This document shows, one piece after another, positions 1-5,876 of a stretch of DNA of 5,876 bases. Within the stretch, counting starts at the first letter, position 1. Every line of letters starts with the position of its first letter. The notes beneath the pieces are model-generated. The model was given only the letters and a program-made list of their open reading frames with translations, was not told the origin of the DNA and made no database searches. Source of the stretch: Croceibacterium_A sp039920345 (GTDB lineage Bacteria; Pseudomonadota; Alphaproteobacteria; Sphingomonadales; Sphingomonadaceae); the NCBI GenBank assembly GCA_039920345.1, contig JBDSDZ010000123.1, positions 1 through 5,876 on the forward strand. The letters run 5' to 3'. Position numbers and translations under genes: made by a program.

Positions 1-473
1 TGGCGCGCCACGGCCAACCCTATGTGGCGATCGATTCCGACGCTGACCTGGTTGCGCGCTCCAAGCGCGAGGGCTTCAACGCCATCTTCGCCAATGCCGC
101 CCGGGTCGATGTGCTCGACCGGATGGGAATCGGCAACGCACCGGCGCTGATCCTGACGATGGACGAACCGGTGCTGGCGCAGCGCATCACCCGCAAAGTG
201 CGCAGCGCCTATCCCGATTTGCCGATCATCGCCCGCGCCCGCGATTCCTCGCACGCTGCCGCACTTTACCGTGCGGGCGCCAGCACAGCCGTGCCCGAAA
301 CGCTCGAAAGCTCGCTCCAGCTATCCGAAGCAGTGCTGGTGGACCTTGGCGTGCCGATGGGGCCGGTGATCGCCTCGATCCACGAAAAGCGCGACGAATT
401 CCGCACCCGGATCATGGAAGGCGGCGAACTGGATAAAAAGCCCAAGCTGCGCACGTCGGTGCGGGAAAGCTGA
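1..473 (+). CDS. Kef-type monovalent cation:proton antiporter (CPA2 family), C-terminal fragment
   Basis: This is the 3' end of a gene that enters from the left edge; the first full codon is at position 3, giving 156 visible residues before the TGA at 471-473. It reads as the second half of an RCK/TrkA-N nucleotide-binding domain: a beta strand ending in acidic residues (YVAIDSD, residues 7-13), a region matching the Kef pattern of 'new address' residues (FANAARVDVLDRMGI), then the diagnostic IIARARD followed by H and an AG turn (about residues 74-95), and PETLESSLQL. KefB/KefC/YbaL proteins carry this domain behind a membrane exchanger domain and use it to gate K+/H+ exchange; the membrane part and the GxGxxG loop would lie off the left edge. 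The tail after residue 115 is polar and basic, with no further domain. A GTG at 24 is only an internal codon, since the frame is open to the edge with matching residues before it. Family assignment is firm; KefB versus KefC cannot be decided from this fragment. Confidence 0.88.
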   Translation, partial: ARHGQPYVAIDSDADLVARSKREGFNAIFANAARVDVLDRMGIGNAPALILTMDEPVLAQRITRKVRSAYPDLPIIARARDSSHAAALYRAGASTAVPETLESSLQLSEAVLVDLGVPMGPVIASIHEKRDEFRTRIMEGGELDKKPKLRTSVRES

Positions 474-479
474 CCCGCG

Positions 480-3146
480 TTACCCGGCGACGGTTTCGCC
501 AGCCAGCACTGCCCTGATCGCCGCAATTGCCGCGCTCGCCTGGTCGCCGTCGGGCCCGCCGCCCTGGGCCATGTCGGGCCGCCCGCCGCCGCCCTGGCCG
601 CCGACCGCGGCAACTCCCGCACGAACGAGATCGACCGCGCTGATCCGGCTGGTCAGGTCCTCAGTTACCGCAGCCGCAACCGTGGCGCGGCCTTCGTTGA
701 CCGCGACGATTGCCGCCACGCCCGAACCCATCCGGCCCTTGGCCTCATCAAGCAGGCCGCGCAGTTCCTTGGGGTTCATCCCCTCGAGCACCTGGCCGGA
801 GAAGGTCACGCCCGCCACGTCCTCGTCGGCCGAGGCAGGCGCCCCGCCCCCGCCGCCAAGCGCCAGTTGCTTCTTCGCGTCGGCCAGTTCGCGTTCGAGC
901 CGCTTGCGTTCGTCGAGCAGCGCCGCAACGCGCGCCTCGACATCTTCCGGCCCGGTCTTGAGCGCGGCTGCGACCGCCTTGAGCATTTCCTCGCGGCCAA
1001 CGATCCAGCGCCGTGCCGCTTCGCCGGTCAGCGCTTCGATCCGGCGCACGCCCGAACTGACGGCGCTTTCCGAGACGATCCGGAACAACCCGATATCGCC
1101 GGTCGCGCTGACATGGGTCCCTCCGCACAGTTCGACCGAGTAATTGCGCCCGCCGTCTCCCGCGCGGCCCATCGAGAGTACCCGCACTTCCTCGCCGTAC
1201 TTCTCGCCGAACAGCGCCATCGCGCCGGCCTCGATGGCGTCGTCCGGGCTCATCAGCCGGGTGCTGACGGCTTCGTTGTGGCGGATCTCGGCATTTACGT
1301 CGGCCTCGACCTGGGCGATCTCGTCAGCCGACATCGGCTTCATGTGCGAGAAATCGAACCGGAACCGGTCTTCGGCCACCAGCGAACCCTTCTGGGTCAC
1401 ATGGTCGCCCAGCCGGTGGCGCAGCGCTGCATGCAGCAAGTGCGTGGCCGAGTGGTTGGCGCGGATGCGGTCGCGCCGCTCCGGGTCGATCGCCAGGTGC
1501 ACGGTATCGCCCCGGGCAATCGCGCCGCTCGCCACGGTTCCGTGCAGGGCATGCAACCGGCCGAGCGGCTTGGCGGTTTCGGTTACCTCGATACGCAGCC
1601 CGTTTTCGGCAGAGATTGTGCCCGTATCGCCCATCTGGCCGCCGCTTTCGCCGTAGAACGGCGTCTGGTTGGTCAGCACGATGACGTCGGTGCCGGTCTC
1701 GGCGCGGTCGACTTCCTTGCCGTCCACCACCAGCGCCACGACTTCGCCCTCGCCGGTGGTCGCGGCGTAGCCGGTGAACTCGGTCGCGCCTTCGCGTTCG
1801 GCGATGTCGAACCACAACTCGCCCTCGACCGCCTGGCCCGAACCCTTCCATGCGGCGCGCGCCGCTGCTCTCTGCCGCGCCATCGCGGCGTCGAACCCGG
1901 CCCGGTCAACCCCGATGCCGCGCACGCGCAGCGCGTCTTCGGTCAGGTCATAGGGGAAGCCGAACGTGTCATAGAGCTTGAACGCGGTCTCGCCGGGCAG
2001 GCTGTCGCCCTCGCCCATTGCGCGGGTCGTCTCGTCGAGCAGCTTCAACCCGTTGTCGAGCGTCTGGCGGAAGCGCGTTTCCTCGCGCTCGAGCACCTCC
2101 TCGATAAGCGTCTGCGCGCGGCCGAGTTCAGGATAGGCCTGGCCCATTTCGCCCAGCAGCGCCGGGACCAGCCGGTGCATCAACGGCTCTTTCGCGCCCA
2201 GCAGGTGCGCATGGCGCATCGCGCGGCGCATGATCCGCCGCAGCACGTATCCGCGCCCTTCGCTGGCCGGCAGCACGCCGTCGGCAATCAGGAAGCTGGT
2301 CGAGCGCAAGTGATCGGCGATCACCCGGTGACTGGCCTGCAGAGCGCCGGTTGCATGGGTGTGCGTGAGCGCTTCGCTCGCTTCGATCAGCTTCTTGAAG
2401 GTGTCGGTCTCGAACACCGTGTGGGCGCCTTGCATGACGCTGGAAATGCGTTCCAGCCCCATGCCGGTGTCGATGCTCGGGCGCGGCAGGTCGCCCACCA
2501 CCTGGTCGGCTTCCTGCAGGTATTGCATGAACACCAGGTTCCAGATCTCGACAAACCGGTCGCCGTCCTCGTCAGGCGATCCCGGGGGGCCGCCGGCAAT
2601 CTCGGGCCCGTGGTCCCAGAAGATTTCCGAGCACGGCCCGCACGGCCCGTCGGCGCCCATCGCCCAGAAGTTGTCCTTGGTGGCGATGCGGATGATGCGC
2701 TCGTCGGGCAGGCCGGCGATGCGCTTCCACAAGTCCCACGCGTCGTCATCGGTGTGGTAGACGGTTACCGTCAGGCGGTCGGCAGACAGGCCGTATTCAC
2801 GCGTGACGAGGTTCCACGCGAGTTCGATCGCGCGTTCCTTGAAGTAATCGCCGAAGCTGAAATTGCCGAGCATTTCGAACAGCGTGAGGTGGCGTGCGGT
2901 ATAGCCGACGTTGTCGAGATCGTTGTGCTTGCCGCCGGCGCGGACGCACTTCTGGCTGCTCGCGGCGCGCGGTGCGGGCGGGGTTTCGAGCCCGGTGAAG
3001 ACGTTCTTGAACGGCACCATCCCGGCGTTGACGAACATCAGCGTCGGATCGTTATATGGCACCAAGGGCGCCGAGGGCACGACCGCATGGTCGTTGGCCG
3101 CGAAGTAATCGAGGAAGGCCCGGCGGATGTCGTTGGTCGATTGCAT
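480..3146 (-). CDS. alaS: Alanyl-tRNA synthetase (alanine--tRNA ligase)
   Basis: Complete 888-residue AlaRS, close to the usual 870-890. It charges tRNA-Ala with alanine in the cytoplasm and hydrolyses mischarged Ser/Gly-tRNA-Ala. The N-terminal class II catalytic domain (about 1-240) shows NDPTLMFVNAGM (32-43), motif 2 with QKCVRAGGKHND (65-76, R69 being the ATP-contacting arginine) and FEMLGNFSFGDYF (90-102), and motif 3 DTGMGLER (226-233). A helical tRNA-recognition region follows (about 240-460). The editing domain has the zinc ligands HSATH (H565, H569) and CGGTH (C674, H678). A predicted coiled coil (about 734-762) and a Gly-rich linker lead to the C-terminal DHHA1/C-Ala domain with its glycine-rich GGQGGGGRPDMAQGGG (849-864). 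All key residues are present, so it should be active and proofreading. The ATG at 3146 is secure: it aligns with other AlaRS N-termini and an in-frame TAA lies 10 bases upstream. No Shine-Dalgarno is visible. It is the last minus-strand gene and ends 6 bases from the convergent antiporter gene. Confidence 0.99.
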   Translation of the reverse strand: MQSTNDIRRAFLDYFAANDHAVVPSAPLVPYNDPTLMFVNAGMVPFKNVFTGLETPPAPRAASSQKCVRAGGKHNDLDNVGYTARHLTLFEMLGNFSFGDYFKERAIELAWNLVTREYGLSADRLTVTVYHTDDDAWDLWKRIAGLPDERIIRIATKDNFWAMGADGPCGPCSEIFWDHGPEIAGGPPGSPDEDGDRFVEIWNLVFMQYLQEADQVVGDLPRPSIDTGMGLERISSVMQGAHTVFETDTFKKLIEASEALTHTHATGALQASHRVIADHLRSTSFLIADGVLPASEGRGYVLRRIMRRAMRHAHLLGAKEPLMHRLVPALLGEMGQAYPELGRAQTLIEEVLEREETRFRQTLDNGLKLLDETTRAMGEGDSLPGETAFKLYDTFGFPYDLTEDALRVRGIGVDRAGFDAAMARQRAAARAAWKGSGQAVEGELWFDIAEREGATEFTGYAATTGEGEVVALVVDGKEVDRAETGTDVIVLTNQTPFYGESGGQMGDTGTISAENGLRIEVTETAKPLGRLHALHGTVASGAIARGDTVHLAIDPERRDRIRANHSATHLLHAALRHRLGDHVTQKGSLVAEDRFRFDFSHMKPMSADEIAQVEADVNAEIRHNEAVSTRLMSPDDAIEAGAMALFGEKYGEEVRVLSMGRAGDGGRNYSVELCGGTHVSATGDIGLFRIVSESAVSSGVRRIEALTGEAARRWIVGREEMLKAVAAALKTGPEDVEARVAALLDERKRLERELADAKKQLALGGGGGAPASADEDVAGVTFSGQVLEGMNPKELRGLLDEAKGRMGSGVAAIVAVNEGRATVAAAVTEDLTSRISAVDLVRAGVAAVGGQGGGGRPDMAQGGGPDGDQASAAIAAIRAVLAGETVAG

Positions 3147-3149
3147 GGG

Positions 3150-3168
3150 GGCGAGTTAATCGCTCGCC
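3150..3168 (-). other. Small inverted repeat just upstream of alaS
   Basis: Perfect 6-bp arms, ggcgag (3150-3155) and ctcgcc (3163-3168), flank a 7-base loop. The element starts 4 bases before the alaS ATG, where a ribosome binding site would normally lie, and no purine-rich Shine-Dalgarno is present there. In RNA it could hide the start; in DNA it could be a short operator. E. coli AlaRS is known to bind palindromic DNA near its own promoter, but I see no evidence that this is the same mechanism. Short GC-rich dyads also occur by chance in such genomes, so this is a weak call. Confidence 0.25.
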
Positions 3169-3202
3169 GCCCCGCGGACAAGCCGGTTCCGCGCGCCGGA
3201 GC

Positions 3203-3219
3203 GAGCGCCTTGCGCGCTC
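3203..3219 (-). other. Short hairpin overlapping the lipid-kinase stop codon
   Basis: Arms gagcgc (3203-3208) and gcgctc (3214-3219) pair perfectly over 6 bp around a 5-base loop, and the structure overlaps the TGA stop (3218-3220) of the lipid kinase. No T-run follows on the minus strand, so it is not a convincing intrinsic terminator; it may be a pausing or mRNA-end structure, or chance. If it does not terminate, lipid-kinase transcription would run on into alaS, whose start is 71 bases away. Confidence 0.25.
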
Positions 3220-4111
3220 AGTCGCTGGTCGGAGCGGGTTGCACGACCGCCAGCACCTTGGGCCGCACCGTGAGCGTCAGCGGCAGCGGGATCCGCATGC
3301 ACTCGCCATCGAGCGCAATATCGAGCTCGCCGGTGCCCTCGATGATCACTTCGCGGGCCAGTTCGTCGAGCACGAAATCGCGGTGCATGCGCGGCTTGGC
3401 GACAAGGATGCGCAAGGCGGCGGCCAGCAGCGCGGTGCGCGGCAGCGGAGCCACGCCATAAGCGGACAGCATGCCGTCATCCATCGCATCGCGTTCACCG
3501 GGCTTGCCGTCCGCCACCTGGTAGCGGTTGTTGCCGACAAACAGCAGCGGCGTGCGGATCTGTTGCCGCTTGTCGTCGATCGCCAGCGCGAAGGACCGCG
3601 AGCGCAGCTTGGCGAGCGCGCGCCACGATCCATAGGCCAGTGCCAACACACCGCTCAGGCTGGACTGTTCGCGTTCGTGCACCAGGTCCACATAGGCCCC
3701 GGCGGAAAAGTTGTTGATGAAGGTGCGGCCGTTCGCGTCGCCCAGATCGACCGGGCGCGCGGTGCCTTTGGCAGCGAGCGCAGCCGCGCCTTCAAGGTCG
3801 AGCGGAACGCCTAGCTGGCGCGCGAAGTGGTTGCGGGTGCCCAGCGGGAGGACGGCGAGTTCACCGCTCCCCTTGGCCACGACCTGCGCGGCGGAAGCAA
3901 TGGTGCCATCCCCGCCGCCCACGGCGATGCGCGGTGCCGCCGCGTGCCGCGCCACTGCATCGGCGATATCCTTGCCATCGACCAGATCGAGCGCGATCGG
4001 CTGTCCGGCCTTGGCAAACGCATCCTGGAGCTGCTCGGCCAGCTCGTCACCAAGCGAACTGGCCGTGCCGCCGGAGCGGTTCACGATGACCGGAAGGGGG
4101 GGCGCGGCCAT
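3218..4111 (-). CDS. Diacylglycerol kinase family lipid kinase (DAGK catalytic domain)
   Basis: A 297-residue protein of the DAGK/LCB5/YegS family, soluble kinases that phosphorylate a lipid alcohol (diacylglycerol, sphingoid base or similar) with ATP at the membrane face. Visible motifs in order are the N-terminal strand and VNRSGG (10-15), the nucleotide-binding GGGDGT (65-70), PLGTRNHFAR (89-98), NNFSAG (133-138), GNNRY (193-197) and the C-terminal catalytic-type DGE (268-270) followed by the family's last beta strands. Length fits single-domain bacterial members (about 290-310). There is no signal peptide or membrane helix. The third motif has N-H where DgkB-like enzymes have N-D, so the substrate may differ from plain diacylglycerol. 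I chose the ATG at 4111, which puts the first strand at the expected distance; a GTG two codons earlier (4117) is also open. Neither has a normally spaced Shine-Dalgarno. It lies 54 bases after the methyltransferase stop and 71 bases before alaS. Fold and kinase role are likely; the lipid substrate is unknown. Confidence 0.9.
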   Translation of the reverse strand: MAAPPLPVIVNRSGGTASSLGDELAEQLQDAFAKAGQPIALDLVDGKDIADAVARHAAAPRIAVGGGDGTIASAAQVVAKGSGELAVLPLGTRNHFARQLGVPLDLEGAAALAAKGTARPVDLGDANGRTFINNFSAGAYVDLVHEREQSSLSGVLALAYGSWRALAKLRSRSFALAIDDKRQQIRTPLLFVGNNRYQVADGKPGERDAMDDGMLSAYGVAPLPRTALLAAALRILVAKPRMHRDFVLDELAREVIIEGTGELDIALDGECMRIPLPLTLTVRPKVLAVVQPAPTSD

Positions 4112-4125
4112 CTCCACGTCGCTTA

Positions 4126-4150
4126 AACCGGCAAGGGCTGGCGACGTTCC
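4126..4150 (-). promoter_or_regulatory. Candidate EcfG-type (general stress sigma factor) promoter for the lipid kinase
   Basis: On the minus strand GGAAC (4150-4146), 16 bases of spacer and GGTT (4129-4126) are seen. The known consensus for alphaproteobacterial EcfG sigma factors is GGAAC-N16/17-CGTT, so the only mismatch is the first base of the -10 element. It sits in the short gap between the methyltransferase stop and the lipid-kinase start, on the correct strand. Transcription would begin around 4118-4121, leaving almost no leader before the GTG at 4117 or the ATG at 4111; this would fit the missing Shine-Dalgarno. This is a pattern match only; one such match can arise by chance. Confidence 0.4.
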
Positions 4151-4165
4151 GTAACTTTGCCGGGC

Positions 4166-4987
4166 CTAGTCGTTGCGCGCGGTGACAATCCACGCCGCCG
4201 CGCGCAGGCTGACCAGGCCCGAATCGAGGTTCGCCTGGGCAAGTTCGCGCACCTGATCATCAAAGCGGGATTTTTCCTCGGCCGTCAGTTGACCGGCGGC
4301 GCGGGCCGCCGGGCCGATAACCGAAAAGTAAGCCACCGTGTCTTCGACCGGATCGTCACCGGCGCCAACGAACATGGCAAAATCGAACGGCTCGAAAGCA
4401 ATTCCATGCCAGCCAGCCGCTTCGAGGATAGCCGCCACGCGCTGGCGATCGGCGAAGGCGAAGGGCCCGGGCACGCCGGACTCGGGCGGCGGGGGGCTGT
4501 TCGGGAGCATCCGGACGATGTCGGCGAAGACCGGGTTTTCGTCCCACATCCGGAAGCACGAGAACATGAGCCCTGCGGCTGGCCGCGCGGCCACGCGCAA
4601 GTTGGTGAAGGCGGCCAGCGGATTGTCGAAAAACATCACGCCGTGACGCGAGATGAGGAAGCCCGGCGGACGGGTGGCGGACTGCCAGGTCGCCGCATCG
4701 GCAACCTCGAAGGTGACATTGGCGAGATGGGCGGCGCGTTCGCGGGCAACCTCGATCAACGCCGGCGAGATATCGACGCCAAGCACGGTGCCTTGGGGTT
4801 GGGTGCGAGCCAGCGCGAGCGACAATTCGCCTGCACCGCAGCCGACATCGAGCGCGGAATCGAAGCTGAATTCGCGGGTACGGGCCAGCAAGCGGTCGGT
4901 CAGCGCATCAAACGAGCGATCGGTGCGGCGCCAGTTACTGGCCCAGCTATCCCCGACTCTGCCCTGCCACTCGATCGCGTCGGTCAT
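4166..4987 (-). CDS. Class I SAM-dependent methyltransferase, substrate unknown
   Basis: A 273-residue soluble protein with a Rossmann-type methyltransferase core. Motif I is LDVGCGAGE (46-54), which holds the SAM methionine part; the acidic end of strand 2 is in LGVDIS (D72), which contacts the ribose; VADAA (95-99) is placed for the adenine; and SRHGVMFFDNP (113-123) is the motif IV region. After the core comes a proline-rich turn (PPPP, 165-168) and the PFAFAD segment (175-180), then an alpha/beta C-terminal part typical of the UbiE/type-11-like group (COG2226-style). It resembles small-molecule or lipid methyltransferases more than DNA or rRNA enzymes, but nothing names the substrate. Start ATG at 4987 is supported by a strong Shine-Dalgarno 6 bases upstream. 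It lies downstream of recA after a hairpin-containing gap, so it probably has its own promoter, and upstream of the lipid kinase. A shared lipid pathway with that kinase is possible but unproven. Confidence 0.92.
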   Translation of the reverse strand: MTDAIEWQGRVGDSWASNWRRTDRSFDALTDRLLARTREFSFDSALDVGCGAGELSLALARTQPQGTVLGVDISPALIEVARERAAHLANVTFEVADAATWQSATRPPGFLISRHGVMFFDNPLAAFTNLRVAARPAAGLMFSCFRMWDENPVFADIVRMLPNSPPPPESGVPGPFAFADRQRVAAILEAAGWHGIAFEPFDFAMFVGAGDDPVEDTVAYFSVIGPAARAAGQLTAEEKSRFDDQVRELAQANLDSGLVSLRAAAWIVTARND

Positions 4988-4993
4988 ACTGTT

Positions 4994-5001
4994 CTCCCCT
5001 C
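4994..5001 (-). promoter_or_regulatory. Shine-Dalgarno sequence of the methyltransferase
   Basis: The minus strand reads GAGGGGAG (5001-4994), a purine-rich match to the 16S rRNA 3' end, with 6 bases to the ATG at 4987. It fixes this start codon, and is the only clear ribosome binding site among the gene starts in the window. Confidence 0.75.
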
Positions 5002-5021
5002 GACTTAACCTAACGCAAGTC
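5002..5021. promoter_or_regulatory. Possible operator: interrupted palindrome GACTT-N10-AAGTC
   Basis: Arms gactt (5002-5006) and aagtc (5017-5021) form a perfect 5-bp dyad with centres 15 bases apart, immediately upstream of the Shine-Dalgarno of the methyltransferase gene. The spacer is AT-richer than its surroundings (aacctaac), as in promoter regions. I could not find a confident -35/-10 pair. It could bind a dimeric regulator or be chance; no regulator gene is in the window. Confidence 0.2.
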
Positions 5022-5037
5022 TGGAGAAACGCGAAGA

Positions 5038-5074
5038 AGCCGGCGCGGGCCCCGTGGGGAACACCGCGCCGGCT
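5038..5074 (-). terminator. Strong hairpin, probable terminator of recA
   Basis: Perfect 11-bp arms (5038-5048 and 5064-5074, AGCCGGCGCGG and its complement) enclose a 15-base loop that itself can fold (CCCC 5050-5053 against GGGG 5056-5059). On the minus strand the stem is followed by TTCTTCGCGTTTC, a pyrimidine-rich but interrupted tail rather than a clean T-run. It begins 49 bases beyond the recA stop and 50 bases before the methyltransferase ATG, so it is well placed to separate the two transcripts. The imperfect tail means termination may be partial or Rho-assisted, or that the hairpin mainly protects the recA mRNA 3' end. Confidence 0.6.
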
Positions 5075-5087
5075 CCGGTTCCGCTTC

Positions 5088-5114
5088 AGCGCCCTGCCGT
5101 TAAAGGGCGCTTTT
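5088..5114 (+). terminator. Plus-oriented terminator-like hairpin next to the recA stop
   Basis: Arms AGCGCCCT (5088-5095) and AGGGCGCT (5104-5111) give a perfect 8-bp stem with an 8-base loop. Read on the plus strand the stem runs straight into TTTT (5111-5114), the classic intrinsic-terminator layout. On the minus strand, the direction of recA transcription, the A-run precedes the stem and no T-run follows, although the hairpin starts only 12 bases after the recA stop. As seen, it best fits ending a plus-strand transcript heading into recA from the 3' side, for which no gene is visible; it may also act as an mRNA-end stabiliser for recA together with the hairpin at 5038-5074. Confidence 0.5.
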
Positions 5115-5123
5115 GCATGAGGA

Positions 5124-5876
<753 letters not shown>

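Noticed and set aside
419..442. Intrinsic terminator for alaS inside the antiporter gene
   Set aside because: A T5 run exists on the minus strand, but the stem before it is only 3-4 bp, too weak to call.
3186..3190. GGAAC on the minus strand upstream of alaS as an EcfG promoter
   Set aside because: No GTT occurs at the required 16-17 base distance.
867..3461. 864-codon open frame on the plus strand opposite alaS
   Set aside because: Its codons are in exact register with the alaS codons on the other strand, so stops would need the rare sense codons TTA, CTA or TCA. In GC-rich DNA this produces long ghost frames. The translation is Arg/His/Gln/Val-rich with no recognisable domain, while alaS is unambiguous.
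3056..3814. 252-codon plus-strand frame across the alaS start and the lipid kinase
   Set aside because: It spans two genes on the opposite strand, has no ribosome binding site or domain, and is explained by GC bias.
4157..5008. 283-codon open frame on the plus strand opposite the methyltransferase
   Set aside because: Same in-register antisense effect; low-complexity Arg/Gly-rich translation and no motif, whereas the minus strand encodes a clear SAM-binding core.
5058..5082. GGAAC ... GGTTCC as a second EcfG promoter in the recA-methyltransferase gap
   Set aside because: The spacing between GGAAC and GGTT is 14 bases on the plus strand and similarly short on the minus strand, not 16-17, and the sequence is part of the hairpin at 5038-5074.

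Overview
This is a GC-rich, gene-dense chromosomal segment that looks like core genome of an alphaproteobacterium, most likely a sphingomonad (Sphingomonadaceae/Erythrobacteraceae type). That assignment is inferred from the protein style (the RecA C-terminal half and the AlaS insertions), the GC bias and the recA/alaS neighbourhood; it was not tested by a search. I see no insertion sequence, phage gene, CRISPR array, tRNA or rRNA, and no clear sign of recent transfer.

Layout from left to right. Positions 1-473 (+) hold the 3' end of a Kef-type monovalent cation:proton antiporter (CPA2 family), namely its cytoplasmic nucleotide-binding RCK/TrkA-N domain and tail. Six bases later, and convergent with it, comes alaS (480-3146, -), a complete alanyl-tRNA synthetase. 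Then on the minus strand lie a diacylglycerol-kinase-family lipid kinase (3218-4111), a class I SAM-dependent methyltransferase (4166-4987) and the C-terminal 250 codons of recA (5124-5876, running off the right edge). All four minus-strand genes point the same way, in the order recA, methyltransferase, lipid kinase, alaS.

The recA-to-methyltransferase gap (4988-5123) holds two hairpins. The one at 5038-5074 is placed to end the recA transcript. The smaller one at 5088-5114 has its T-run on the plus strand, so as a terminator it faces the other way. The methyltransferase has a good Shine-Dalgarno sequence, while alaS and the lipid kinase do not. The short gap before the lipid kinase contains GGAAC-N16-GGTT on the minus strand, close to the promoter pattern of the alphaproteobacterial general-stress sigma factor EcfG, positioned so that the transcript would start almost at the start codon.

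Functionally, recA (recombination and SOS) and alaS (translation) are housekeeping genes often found near each other in bacteria. The two genes between them are a lipid kinase and a methyltransferase of unknown substrate, with no visible link to recombination or translation. I found no convincing new multi-gene system. The points most worth checking are the EcfG-like promoter, the hairpin pair after recA, and how widespread the two interposed genes are.
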